Shown: one piece after another, positions 43,412 through 51,716 of the stretch
Layout: the number at the start of each line of letters is the position of its first letter
How positions within the stretch are numbered: position 1 is the first letter of the stretch
From: JADCGM01 sp943368345
GTDB lineage: Bacteria > Pseudomonadota > Alphaproteobacteria > Sphingomonadales > Sphingomonadaceae
Direction of reading: 5' to 3'
Length of the DNA stretch: 64,000 nt
Assembly: GCA_943368345.1 (NCBI GenBank)
Contig: CALRKY020000005.1
Coordinates: forward strand, 51,365 to 115,364
The notes under the pieces: model-generated
What the model was told of the DNA's origin: nothing
Database searches by the model: none
What the model saw: only the letters and a program-made list of their open reading frames with translations
Made by a program: the position numbers and the translations under genes

Positions 43412-43750
43412 ATGGCCCGGATCAATTACATCGAACTGCCCGCATCCAATCTGACCGCGACCAAGGCATTTTACGCCGACGCGTTCGGCTGGGGTCTGAC
43501 GAGCTTTGGTCCAACCTATGCGTCGACGATGACGGGCGACGTCGATCTGGGACTGCAGGGGGATGCAAGCGAAGTCACCGGCGCTCCATTGGCGGTGATA
43601 GCGGTTGACGATCTTGAGGCGGCCTTGGCGAATATTCTTGGCGCAGGTGGGACCATCAGCCGCCCGACCTTTGCGTTCCCCGGCGGGCGGCGGTTTCACT
43701 TCCGCGACCCGAGCGGCAATGAGCTGGCGGTGATGAAAGGCGACGATTGA
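43412..43750 (+). CDS. VOC-family glyoxalase-like protein
   Basis: The 112-residue protein is one vicinal-oxygen-chelate repeat pair: RINYIELPASNLTATKAFYADAFGW at the start and GGRRFHFRDPSGNELAVMK at the end, the usual DPSGNELAV closing strand with the Glu. The first metal His is not obvious (NYIEL), so it may bind a ligand rather than act as a canonical enzyme. GGAG precedes the ATG at 43412. It lies between rng and yacG. Confidence 0.85.
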   Translation: MARINYIELPASNLTATKAFYADAFGWGLTSFGPTYASTMTGDVDLGLQGDASEVTGAPLAVIAVDDLEAALANILGAGGTISRPTFAFPGGRRFHFRDPSGNELAVMKGDD

Positions 43751-43792
43751 TCGGCGGTTGCGCCACCTCTGACGGCCAGTCATAGCGGGGTC

Positions 43793-43969
43793 GTGTCCAT
43801 CGTCACGCCCAGCCGCGTCAAATGCCCGATATGCCGCCGTTTGGCGGTTGCCGACCATGCGCCATTTTGTTCGGCGCGGTGCCGGGACCGGGATCTGCTC
43901 AACTGGCTGGAGGGCGGCTATGCGGTTCCGGGCGAGCCGGTCGATGAAACGGCGCTGGACAAGGAATAG
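43793..43969 (+). CDS. yacG: DNA gyrase inhibitor YacG (zinc protein)
   Basis: This 58-residue protein begins with GTG 43793 (GCGGGG six bases upstream). It has the YacG zinc fingers: VKCPICRRL then APFCSARCRDRDLLNWLEGG, with CxxC ... CxxxC spacing, and the typical acidic tail. YacG binds GyrB and inhibits gyrase DNA cleavage in other bacteria. Its position after maf and an RNase E/G matches the common alphaproteobacterial order. Confidence 0.93.
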   Translation: MSIVTPSRVKCPICRRLAVADHAPFCSARCRDRDLLNWLEGGYAVPGEPVDETALDKE

Positions 43970-44010
43970 CCCTGTTGCCTATACCCCGCCGCTCGCCCGC
44001 TTTCGGGTGT

Positions 44011-44086
44011 GCCCGGGTAGCTCAGTTGGTAGAGCACGTGACTGAAAATCACGGTGTCGGCGGTTCAATTCCGTCCCCGGGCACCA
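44011..44086 (+). tRNA. tRNA-Phe (GAA)
   Basis: A 76-base cloverleaf with acceptor stem GCCCGGG/CCCGGGC, discriminator A and encoded CCA (44084-44086). The D-arm is AGCTCAGTTGGTAGAGC, the anticodon loop CTGAAAA gives GAA, and the T-loop is GTTCAATTC. Confidence 0.97.
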
Positions 44087-44411
44087 TTTCTCAAACCCAA
44101 GTCATTTCGCAGCGGTCAGGCTCATGTGCACGATCGTGACGAAATTGTCGGGATTGATGAAGCCGCTACCTCGCTTGGCGTGGATTCCTGGGACAGTGGG
44201 GAATTTGGGGCAGCGCAGGGGCGAATTGCATCGACAATATACTTATTTCGAGAGCGCGGCAGCACCCATGGCCAAGCGCGGAGGTTCGACTATGGTCCCG
44301 CCCCGCAGATCGTGATGCGCACCGCGCCGAACGACCTGTCCGGGTTCACGGGCAACCAAAACGTCAGCAAAGTTTTCATCAAATGATGCGATCAACACGT
44401 CCGGACCGACG
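44087..44411. other. Gene-poor stretch after tRNA-Phe
   Basis: 325 bases between the tRNA and the stop codon of the M23 gene. Two overlapping open frames exist on opposite strands, but neither has a ribosome site, a recognisable domain or codon use like the neighbours. It could be the remnant of DNA inserted at the tRNA gene; no repeat of the tRNA 3' end was found. Confidence 0.5.
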
Positions 44412-45488
44412 TTAACTCCCACTCCCCGCTCGGGGTGGCAGGTGGCGGGTGGGGTCGACGGCGGTGCGGCCGCGGCGGACTTCGAAATGCAACTGGGGTT
44501 GATCGACCGATCCGGTGCTGCCGACACGGGCGATGACCGTCCCGCGCTTGACCGTGTCGCCGCGCGCCACCAGCAGGGCCTCGTTATGGGCATAGGCGGT
44601 TACCCAGCCGTCGCCGTGCTTGATGATGACGAGCCCGCCGAAGCCTTCGAGTTCATCGCCGGCATAGGCAACGACCCCGTCTGAGGCAGCGCGGACCGGG
44701 GCCCCCGCGGCGGCTTTGATATTGACGCCGTCATTGTAGCGACCACCGGCTTTTGGGCCGAACCCTGACAGCAGCCGCCCTTCAATCGGCCAGGCGAAGC
44801 GTCCGGCAAAATTCTGCGGCTCCACCAATGGCGTGGGCGCGGGCGGTGTCTCGCGGGCGGGTCGCGTCACCACGGGCTTGGCGGGCGCTGCCGGTTCGGA
44901 GCCGGAGATCACGTCGCCGATGTCGAGCTTGAAGGCCCGCGCCCGCTCCTCCAGGCTCATCGCGGCGACACTTCGTACCGAGGGCAACCGCAGCATCTGT
45001 CCGGCAGCCAGCGCATAGGGGGCCGCCAGCTGGTTGTCGGTGATGACCCGGTCCCAAGCGACACCATAGGCCCGGGCAATGGCGATGCCAGTCTCGCCGG
45101 GTTTGACCCTATGGTAGCGACCGGCGGGAATTTTGAGCCTTTGCCCCACGGTGATGCGGAACGGCGCTGTCAGGCCATTTTCGGCCGCCAGGGCCCCTGC
45201 CGACACGTTGGTGCGCGCCGCAATCCGGGCGAGGCTGTCGCCCGACCCCACCACGGCCGTCGCCGCCACCACATCCACCGCGTCGGCCACCACCTTCCGC
45301 GCCACCCAGGTCGGCTTTTGTGGCTTTGGTGCGGGCTTTGCGACGGCGGGACGCGGTGCGGGCTTGTCGGACTTCACCGCCGCTGGCCGCTGCACCGGGC
45401 TGGCGACAGGCTTGGGCGGTGGTGCGCGCGTGCAGGCCGCGAGCAGCGCTGTCGTGATCAGCAAGGCTGGGAGCGTGAGAGCCCGCAT
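44412..45488 (-). CDS. NlpD-like lipoprotein with LysM and degenerate LytM (M23) domain
   Basis: The 358-residue protein has a lipobox (TALLAAC), a Pro/Lys-rich region, two LysM-type segments (SGDSLARIAARTNVSAGALA and PGETGIAIARAYGVAWD) and a C-terminal M23 domain. In that domain the first ligand His is replaced (RYNDGVNIK) and the HxH motif reads AYAHNE, so it is likely non-catalytic, like the amidase activator NlpD. It would localise to the division site or envelope. It starts eight bases after the surE stop, as the third gene of serS-surE; pcm, often present between them, is missing. Confidence 0.86.
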   Translation of the reverse strand: MRALTLPALLITTALLAACTRAPPPKPVASPVQRPAAVKSDKPAPRPAVAKPAPKPQKPTWVARKVVADAVDVVAATAVVGSGDSLARIAARTNVSAGALAAENGLTAPFRITVGQRLKIPAGRYHRVKPGETGIAIARAYGVAWDRVITDNQLAAPYALAAGQMLRLPSVRSVAAMSLEERARAFKLDIGDVISGSEPAAPAKPVVTRPARETPPAPTPLVEPQNFAGRFAWPIEGRLLSGFGPKAGGRYNDGVNIKAAAGAPVRAASDGVVAYAGDELEGFGGLVIIKHGDGWVTAYAHNEALLVARGDTVKRGTVIARVGSTGSVDQPQLHFEVRRGRTAVDPTRHLPPRAGSGS

Positions 45489-45495
45489 GCCGATA

Positions 45496-46266
45496 CTATC
45501 GCACGCCCGCCAGTGCGGTTCGCAGGCCGGCAATGCTCGGATAATGGGTCAGATCGAGATGCAGCGGGGTAACCGAAATATGCTGCTCTCGGATCGCTTT
45601 CAGGTCGGTCTCATGCCCCGGCGTCAGGCTGTCCGGCCCAAGCCCGAACCAATAATAGGGGGTCCCCCGCATATCGCGCCGTTCCTTGATGACGAGGCGG
45701 CCATAGTCGTGGAAGCCCTGTTCGGTGACCCGGATGCCCTTGACGGAACCGGGCGCGACGGCCGGGAAATTGACGTTGATCAGCACGCCCGGCGTCCACG
45801 TATCGGCGAGCAGCGCGCGGATGACCTTTGCGCCCCAGGTTGCCGCGCATTCGAAGGGTTCATATTCGCCCTGCTGTGGCCCGAATGTCTGGCTGAGCGC
45901 GATTGAGCGGATGCCGGCCAGCGTTCCCTCCATCGCCGCTGACACCGTGCCGGAATAGGTCACATCCTCCGCCAGATTGGCGCCGCGGTTGACGCCGGAC
46001 AGGATCAGGTCCGGCTTCGCGTCCTTCATGACGATGCCAACCGCCATCATGACGCTGTCGGTTGGTGTGCCCCGCACCGCAAACCGACGCGCCGACAATT
46101 GACTGACCCGCACCGGATCGGCGAGCGTCAGCGAATGGCCAGCCCCTGATTGTTCTTCGGCGGGTGCCACCGTCCAGACATCGTCCGTCAGTTCGCGCGC
46201 AATCGCCTCAAGAATGGCGATGCCGGGGGCATGGATGCCATCATCATTGGTGACGAGAATTCTCAC
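45496..46266 (-). CDS. surE: 5'/3'-nucleotidase SurE
   Basis: SurE dephosphorylates nucleoside 5'- and 3'-monophosphates and is linked to stationary-phase survival. The 256-residue protein starts MRILVTNDDGIHAPGI with the metal-binding DD and has SGVNRGANLAEDVTYSGTVSAAMEG and INVNFPAVAPGSVKG. The ATG overlaps the serS stop (ATGA). Confidence 0.96.
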   Translation of the reverse strand: MRILVTNDDGIHAPGIAILEAIARELTDDVWTVAPAEEQSGAGHSLTLADPVRVSQLSARRFAVRGTPTDSVMMAVGIVMKDAKPDLILSGVNRGANLAEDVTYSGTVSAAMEGTLAGIRSIALSQTFGPQQGEYEPFECAATWGAKVIRALLADTWTPGVLINVNFPAVAPGSVKGIRVTEQGFHDYGRLVIKERRDMRGTPYYWFGLGPDSLTPGHETDLKAIREQHISVTPLHLDLTHYPSIAGLRTALAGVR

Positions 46267-47537
46267 TTCGGCTCCAATCGGGTCAGGCCGCCCATATAGG
46301 GGTGGAGGACGGCAGGGATGGTCACGCTGCCATCGGCCTCCTGATAGGTCTCGAGTATTGCAACCAATGTGCGGCCAACCGCGAGGCCGGAGCCGTTCAA
46401 GGTGTGCACGAACGCCGTGCCTTTGCCTTCGGCAGGGCGGTAGCGCGCGTCCATGCGGCGGGCCTGAAAGTCCCCGCAGTTGGAACAGCTGCTGATCTCC
46501 CGATAGCGGCCCTGCCCCGGCAACCAGACTTCAAGGTCATAGGTTTTGCGCGCGGTGAACCCCATGTCCCCGGTGCACAGCAGCATCCGCCGATAGGCAA
46601 GGCCAAGCTTGTCGAGGATGGCCTCGGCACAGGAGGTCATGCGTTCATGCTCGGCCTCCGAAGCGTCCGGCGTGGTGATCGACACCATTTCGACCTTTTC
46701 GAACTGGTGCTGCCGGATCAGCCCCCGCGTGTCCTTGCCCGCCGCGCCCGCCTCCGACCGGAAACAGGTGGTCAGCGCGGTAAACCGCAGCGGCAGCTCG
46801 ACCTCGGGGAGAATTTGCTCGCGAACCAGATTGGTCAGCGGCACCTCGCTGGTCGGGATCATCCAATGGTCACCGGCCCGAAACATGTCGTCGGCGGCTT
46901 TCGGCAATTGGCCGGTACCAAATAGCGCCCTGTCGCGCACCAGCATTGGCGGTGCGACTTCCAGATAGCCATGCTCGCCGGTCTGGACATCAAGCATCCA
47001 CTGGCCAATCGCCCGGTGCAGACGGGCAACCCCGCCCTTGAGCACAGCAAAGCGGCTGCCTGACATGGCGACGGCGGCATCGAAATCGAGACCGAGTTTG
47101 GCACCGAGCACGTCATGCTCGATGGCCGGAAAGCCCAGGTCGCGGGGCGTGCCGCGTTGGTGGACGACGACATTCCCCGCCTCGTCGGCGCCTTCGGGGA
47201 CCTCGGCAACCGGCAGGTTGGGCAATGTGGCCAGCAGGTCATTCAGCGCGCGGACCGCCTCCCGCTCCTGCTCCTCAAGCGCCGCGAGCCGGGTTTTCAG
47301 CTCGGCGACTTCGGCCATCAACGCAGTGGCGGTCGCCTCGTCGCGGCTTGCCTTGGCCTGGCCAATGGCTTTCGAAGCCTCGTTGCGCCGCGCCAGTCCG
47401 GTCTGCAGCTCGGTTTGAACCGCGCGCAGGTCCCGGTCCAGTTCGACAAGCCGCTGGCCCGCAGGCGCGACCCCCCGACGGGCGAGCGCTGCGTCAAAAG
47501 CCACCGGCTCGTCGCGGATGAATCTGATGTCATGCAT
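46263..47537 (-). CDS. serS: Serine-tRNA ligase
   Basis: SerRS charges tRNA-Ser (and tRNA-Sec). The 424-residue protein has the N-terminal coiled-coil arm (about 25-100: LVELDRDLRAVQTELQTG, AELKTRLAALEEQEREAV), and the class II core with TSEVPLTNL, TCFRSEAGAAGKDTRGLIRQ (motif 2) and NGSGLAVGRTLVAILE (motif 3). The ATG at 47537 is the domain-supported start. It is the first gene of serS-surE-nlpD-like. Confidence 0.96.
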   Translation of the reverse strand: MHDIRFIRDEPVAFDAALARRGVAPAGQRLVELDRDLRAVQTELQTGLARRNEASKAIGQAKASRDEATATALMAEVAELKTRLAALEEQEREAVRALNDLLATLPNLPVAEVPEGADEAGNVVVHQRGTPRDLGFPAIEHDVLGAKLGLDFDAAVAMSGSRFAVLKGGVARLHRAIGQWMLDVQTGEHGYLEVAPPMLVRDRALFGTGQLPKAADDMFRAGDHWMIPTSEVPLTNLVREQILPEVELPLRFTALTTCFRSEAGAAGKDTRGLIRQHQFEKVEMVSITTPDASEAEHERMTSCAEAILDKLGLAYRRMLLCTGDMGFTARKTYDLEVWLPGQGRYREISSCSNCGDFQARRMDARYRPAEGKGTAFVHTLNGSGLAVGRTLVAILETYQEADGSVTIPAVLHPYMGGLTRLEPK

Positions 47538-47601
47538 GGCCGTTCGTATGGCGATGCAGATATGTTGACGCAAGCTAGGTGCACAACTTCGGTATCAGTG
47601 C

Positions 47602-47731
47602 ACCCCCACCCGCTGCGCTGGAGCGCAGTCGCCTCCCCCTTGAAGGGGGAGGAGGAAGGTAAGAATCGCCCATTCTCCCTCCTCCCCCTTCGAGGGGGAG
47701 GCGAGTCGGCTCCAGCCGACCGGGAGGGGGT
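47602..47731. repeat. Nested palindromic intergenic repeat
   Basis: About 130 bases built from inverted repeats: ACCCCCACCCG at the left mirrors CGGGAGGGGGT at the right; inside are GCTGCGCTGGAGCGCAG and TCGGCTCCAGCCGA hairpins, and CCTCCCCCTTGAAGGGGGAGG and its near-copy CCTCCCCCTTCGAGGGGGAGG. It sits between serS (divergent start at 47537) and the GST gene end at 47749, and resembles the REP-like repeats common in sphingomonad genomes. Confidence 0.8.
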
Positions 47732-47748
47732 AACACCGCCCCCGTCCC

Positions 47749-48399
47749 CTAAACCTCGTATTTCTCAATCACCCACGGTTCGACCGTGGACGCGGCAATC
47801 CACTCTGCCATGAACGGCTGGGCATAGATCGCGTCGGCATAGGCCCGGCTCACGTCCGACATCGGGATGCCGTAGGTGACGAACCGGGTGACGACGGGTG
47901 CAAACATGATGTCCGCCGCCCCGAATTTGCCGAACAGGAAAGCGCCACCCGCACCAAAGCGGGTGCGGGCCTCCGACCACAAGGCATCGGCCCGCGCCGC
48001 ATCGGCGACCGCGTCTGAGTCGAGCATGTGGTTCGGAACCCGACGGCGTATGTTCATGCCCGCCTGATTGCGCAAAGCCGCAAAGCCACTGTGCATTTCC
48101 GCGGATATCGACCGTGCAAAGGCCCGCGCCGCCTCGTCCGCAGGCCAAAACACATCCCGTCCCACCCGGTCGGCGAGCCAATCGACAATCGCAAGACTGT
48201 CCCAGACGCAGACATCGCCGTCCCACAACGTCGGGACCTTGCCTGCGGGCAACCGACCCGTTTTGCGGAGCTCATCATGCTCGTGGGTCCAAAGCGGAAA
48301 CAGATGTTCGGCAAATGGCAGGCCGGATTGCTTGCAGGCCAGCCAACCCCTGAGCGACCAGGAGGAATAATTCTTGTTGCCGATATAAAGCGTCAGCAT
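47749..48399 (-). CDS. Glutathione S-transferase family protein
   Basis: The 216-residue protein has the thioredoxin-fold N-domain (MLTLYIGNKNYSSWSLRGWL, catalytic Ser/Tyr region; VPTLWDGDVCVWDSLAIVDWL with the glutathione-binding Ser) and a helical C-domain starting about residue 95. The family conjugates or isomerises with glutathione; the substrate is unknown. It is ten bases downstream of a second GST gene, so the two are co-transcribed. Confidence 0.9.
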   Translation of the reverse strand: MLTLYIGNKNYSSWSLRGWLACKQSGLPFAEHLFPLWTHEHDELRKTGRLPAGKVPTLWDGDVCVWDSLAIVDWLADRVGRDVFWPADEAARAFARSISAEMHSGFAALRNQAGMNIRRRVPNHMLDSDAVADAARADALWSEARTRFGAGGAFLFGKFGAADIMFAPVVTRFVTYGIPMSDVSRAYADAIYAQPFMAEWIAASTVEPWVIEKYEV

Positions 48400-48409
48400 C
48401 GGGTGATCC

Positions 48410-49018
48410 TCAGGCCGCAAAATGTTTGGTGGCAACCATCGACGGACGCTTGTTCCAGGCGTCGGCCAGCGCCTTCAATTCGGGCCGCGTCCGCCGCCAG
48501 TCGAGGATCGAATGGCGGAAGTCCAGATAACCAAGCGCCACCGCCGTCAGCAATTCGGCATAAGGCCGGTAGGCGGGCAAAGCGTCGATCCGCGCCGGGA
48601 GCGCATCGAGCGCCCGTTCAATCTGGCTCTGCCAGCGGCCCTGCCAATAAATGGATCGCTCGCCGGGGGTGCGCAACTGCTCCATCCGCCACGAAACCGC
48701 AGCATCAAGGATCGCGTCACAATGCGCCGCCAATGTCATCGCCTGCCAGCGCAGCGGGTCCGCCGGGCGCGGGTAATATTCGCCCGCGTCCACCAGACTG
48801 GCGAGATAGGCGATGATCACCCGGCTGTCGTGAATGCTGATGCCATCGTCGGTGGTCAGCGCCGGGATTTTCCCCGACGGATTAACGGTGACCAACGCCT
48901 CCGGGTCCTCCATCGCATTGACCGGCACCTCATCAAGCCGATCCTCCAGCCCCAGCTCAAAGCCAAAGACCCTGACCTTCCGGGCAAATGGCGAGGTGTG
49001 TGACATATAAAGCTGCAT
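48410..49018 (-). CDS. Glutathione S-transferase family protein
   Basis: The 202-residue protein begins MQLYMSHTSPFARKVRVFGF, with the N-terminal beta-alpha-beta unit, then GKIPALTTDDGISIHDSRVI (cis-Pro and the glutathione-binding Ser/Asp) and an all-helical C-terminal domain. It is paired with the GST downstream; the two are only distantly similar. The ATG at 49018 matches the family start. Detoxification is likely, target unknown. Confidence 0.9.
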   Translation of the reverse strand: MQLYMSHTSPFARKVRVFGFELGLEDRLDEVPVNAMEDPEALVTVNPSGKIPALTTDDGISIHDSRVIIAYLASLVDAGEYYPRPADPLRWQAMTLAAHCDAILDAAVSWRMEQLRTPGERSIYWQGRWQSQIERALDALPARIDALPAYRPYAELLTAVALGYLDFRHSILDWRRTRPELKALADAWNKRPSMVATKHFAA

Positions 49019-49103
49019 GATGGCCCCTGGCTGCAAGACGCCCCATCTAGCCGAACCCCGCTTTCCCGCGCCAGAGGTGTTGGGTTGGGGGCGACTTTGT
49101 CTT

Positions 49104-49577
49104 TCAATATTTTGAGGGGCGGTGATCGAGCATGATCGAATCCTGGTCACCAATGAAGGCTGCCCAAACGCGACCGGGCTGCCATACCGTATCCATTAGC
49201 GCTCTTGCTTGGTCGCTTTGAACCCCGTGCACATCCCGCTGCCAGCGGTACAGAAAAGCGGTTACCCGGAGATTGGCGATGCAATGCACATGTACTGGTT
49301 GGTCAGCGATTGTTGCCATTGCTTCGCAAAATCGAGCGAAATCGGCTTCGGTCGGGCGATCAAAGGCGACAGGAATGTGGGTGTACGCCACCCCCAAAGC
49401 AGCGAGGCAGCCCGCCTCGTCGGGCAAGGCCTTCTCGTGCGTGTGCAGGCCGAGATTGATCACATGCGTAACGCCGAGCCTTTGCAAATCGGCAAGTTGC
49501 GCTTCTGTCGGCTGACCTGATGTTGTTATGCGACCATCAAGGCGTCGCCAGTTATAGATTTCAATTGGATCGGACAT
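49104..49577 (-). CDS. PTP-like phosphatase with shortened P-loop
   Basis: The 157-residue protein has the dual-specificity-like fold: IYNWRRLDGRITTSGQPTEA at the N-terminus and, at the active site, HVHCIANLRVTAF. The classical signature is HCx5R; here C and R are separated by four residues (CIANLR). This HCxANxR form is found in a recognised set of bacterial tyrosine-phosphatase-like proteins. Substrate unknown. A perfect AGGAGG lies eight bases upstream of the ATG at 49577. Confidence 0.8.
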   Translation of the reverse strand: MSDPIEIYNWRRLDGRITTSGQPTEAQLADLQRLGVTHVINLGLHTHEKALPDEAGCLAALGVAYTHIPVAFDRPTEADFARFCEAMATIADQPVHVHCIANLRVTAFLYRWQRDVHGVQSDQARALMDTVWQPGRVWAAFIGDQDSIMLDHRPSKY

Positions 49578-49904
49578 ACGGCACCTCCTGCGAAAGGGTG
49601 CCCAGGCGAGCGGCATCTAGGTTCACGCTTCACGGTGGTGCTCCACCTTTCTCGCCAGTCACGTGAACGGGGGACGGATAGCGATTTTGGCCGAACCTGC
49701 CAATCCGATTCACACGGGTCCATGTCGGTTGTCGTCGACTCCGTCGCCTTCGACGCCGTATCGGCAAGAGCTATTGCCTGTCCCACCCCCTCGAGCCGCC
49801 TCCCATAGTCGGGGGAACGTGGACGACGAGACTGTGTGGAATACGGAAAGGCGAGTTCACCATCACGGTTGGCAAATAGGTCCGATGCTCCTACGCTTCG
49901 TGGT
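49578..49904. other. Intergenic stretch without a supported gene
   Basis: 327 bases between divergent genes. Short frames on both strands lack ribosome sites and similarity; nothing regulatory could be fixed, apart from small palindromes around 49640-49680. Confidence 0.5.
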
Positions 49905-50975
49905 ATGCGCAAGCGTTTGTTGACCGTTTCTCTATTATTGGCACTGGCAGTTTACCTGTACCAAACGCGCTTTGGCAGTACCCCGGCATTTCGCGACGAC
50001 AGCGGTGCGGTCGTTGCAGGCAGTGTCGCCACGATGGAACGCATAACACTGGGTGGTGTCGAACAATCAGTCACCATTCGAGGCCGCAGTTCGAAGGCAC
50101 CTATCCTGATCTGGCTGCACGGCGGCCCGGGCATGGATGCGACGGGCATGTGGCGAAACTATAATGCGGCTCTCGAAGATCATTTTCTGGTTGTCTATTG
50201 GACACAACGCGGCACGGGCCGCTCCTACGCCTCGGATATTGCTGTCAAGTCGATGAACCTTAGGCAGTTTGTTGCAGATCTGGACCAACTTGTCGCCGTA
50301 TTGAAGCGTAGGTTCGGACAAGAGAAGGTCGTGCTCGCCGGGCATAGTTGGGGCACCAGCGTCGGCGTCGCCTATTACCAAGCCCATCCCGAGAACGTCG
50401 CTGCCTACGTCGGCATTGGCCAGATCGCGAACGGAGCGGAAGGCGAGCGCCGTGCCTATGCATTTACGCTTGCGGAAGCCAAGCAGCGCGGGAACGCTGA
50501 AGCGCTTGCCGACCTCAAAAGGATCGGGCCGCCGCCCTATCCGATGGACAGCCTCTTCATCCAGCGCGGCTGGCTAGATAAGTTTGGAGGTGGCTGGCAC
50601 GAGCCGACATCATTTTTCCAGCTTCTGCGCACCTCATTCAAGGCAAGCGAGATGACTTGGTATGATGGGATCAAATACAAAGCGGGGGCGGATTTTTCGG
50701 GAAATGCGCTCAAAGCCGAGATCGATCAGGTTGACTGGATGGGCAAAGCCACGCGTTTCGCGGTTCCGGTTTTCATCGTAGCCGGTCGCTTTGATCGCAA
50801 CACCGATGCCAATCTCGCGCACGAATATTTTGACAGGATTGAGGCTCCGTCGAAGCAATTCAAATGGTTTGAACGGTCGGCGCACTCGCCGCCATTCGAA
50901 GAACCTGAGGCCTTCAATCAGTTTATGATCAACGACGTGTTACCGGTTGCCCGTCGATCGCAACAAACCCGTTAA
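49905..50975 (+). CDS. Alpha/beta hydrolase, proline iminopeptidase-like, membrane-anchored
   Basis: The 356-residue protein has one N-terminal hydrophobic segment (LLTVSLLLALAVYLYQ) then a hydrolase domain: ILIWLHGGPGMDATG, YWTQRGTGRSYA, the elbow VLAGHSWGTSVGVAYY, Asp in AGRFDRNTDA and His in ERSAHSPPFEEPE. HGGPG...GHSWG is typical of the proline iminopeptidase (S33) group. It lies in a lower-GC, isolated stretch and may be acquired. The ATG at 49905 is preferred, although the frame is open further upstream. Confidence 0.84.
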   Translation: MRKRLLTVSLLLALAVYLYQTRFGSTPAFRDDSGAVVAGSVATMERITLGGVEQSVTIRGRSSKAPILIWLHGGPGMDATGMWRNYNAALEDHFLVVYWTQRGTGRSYASDIAVKSMNLRQFVADLDQLVAVLKRRFGQEKVVLAGHSWGTSVGVAYYQAHPENVAAYVGIGQIANGAEGERRAYAFTLAEAKQRGNAEALADLKRIGPPPYPMDSLFIQRGWLDKFGGGWHEPTSFFQLLRTSFKASEMTWYDGIKYKAGADFSGNALKAEIDQVDWMGKATRFAVPVFIVAGRFDRNTDANLAHEYFDRIEAPSKQFKWFERSAHSPPFEEPEAFNQFMINDVLPVARRSQQTR

Positions 50976-51230
50976 CTAAGGCCGCTCCCGACCGCTTGGC
51001 GCGGCAGGTTTGGTCCGCTAACGCTTTGGATATGCCCCTAGCCGTCGGACCCCTTGCCGACCTGTTGATCGTCGACCTGCCCCGCCTGCTGCCGCATTGG
51101 CAGGATGTCGAGGCGGGGCATGGAAGGCAGGCCGAAGTATAGCGCGGACGGGTGGGCGCGCCAATGCCGTCGCATTGCCCCTTCCACACCCTCCCTCGAC
51201 TCAGCGCGGGCGGACGGGCTAGGCAACAGC

Positions 51231-51689
51231 ATGTCCTTCCCCTCCTCCCTCCCGATGGCGCGCGCGCTCGCAGCAGCGACGGCGGCTGGTGCGCGCGGGG
51301 AGGTTCCGGTTGGGGCGGTTGTTGTTGATCCAACGGGTGAGGTCATAGCCGAGGCGGGGAACCGGACGCGGGAGTTGTGCGACCCGACGGCACACGCCGA
51401 ACTGCTGGCGATCCGGGCCGCCTGTGCGCTGCTTGGCTCGGAGCGGTTGACCGGCTGTGACCTGCATGTGACGCTGGAACCCTGCCCGATGTGTGCGACG
51501 GCGATCTCCTTCGCGCGCATCGCGCGTGTCTATTATGCCGCCCCGGACCCGAAGGGCGGCGGCGTCGATCATGGGCCGCGCGTCTATGCCCATCCGACCT
51601 GCCATCACCGGCCCGAGGTTTATGGCGGCATCGGTGAGTCAGAGGCGGCGGCGCTGCTCAGGAGCTTCTTTGCCGACCGGCGCTGCTGA
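51231..51689 (+). CDS. tadA: tRNA-specific adenosine(34) deaminase
   Basis: TadA converts A34 to inosine in tRNA-Arg(ACG). The 152-residue protein has the cytidine-deaminase-fold zinc site: TAHAELLAI (HAE with the catalytic Glu) and LEPCPMCATAI (PCxxC). The residues that bind the anticodon stem follow the usual RIARVYYAAPDPKGGGVDHGP pattern in parts. The ATG at 51231 is domain-supported; a 28-base gap separates it from the CNNM/CorC gene. Confidence 0.95.
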   Translation: MSFPSSLPMARALAAATAAGARGEVPVGAVVVDPTGEVIAEAGNRTRELCDPTAHAELLAIRAACALLGSERLTGCDLHVTLEPCPMCATAISFARIARVYYAAPDPKGGGVDHGPRVYAHPTCHHRPEVYGGIGESEAAALLRSFFADRRC

Positions 51690-51716
51690 TCCTCGCATTT
51701 TCCCCGCAGGGCCGCT

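Noticed and set aside
44054..44386. 110-codon frame beginning inside tRNA-Phe
   Set aside because: Its first codons are the T-arm of the tRNA; the remainder shows no domain.
51028..51138. 36-codon frame after the alpha/beta hydrolase, ending before tadA
   Set aside because: No ribosome site and no similarity that I can support; perhaps a remnant.
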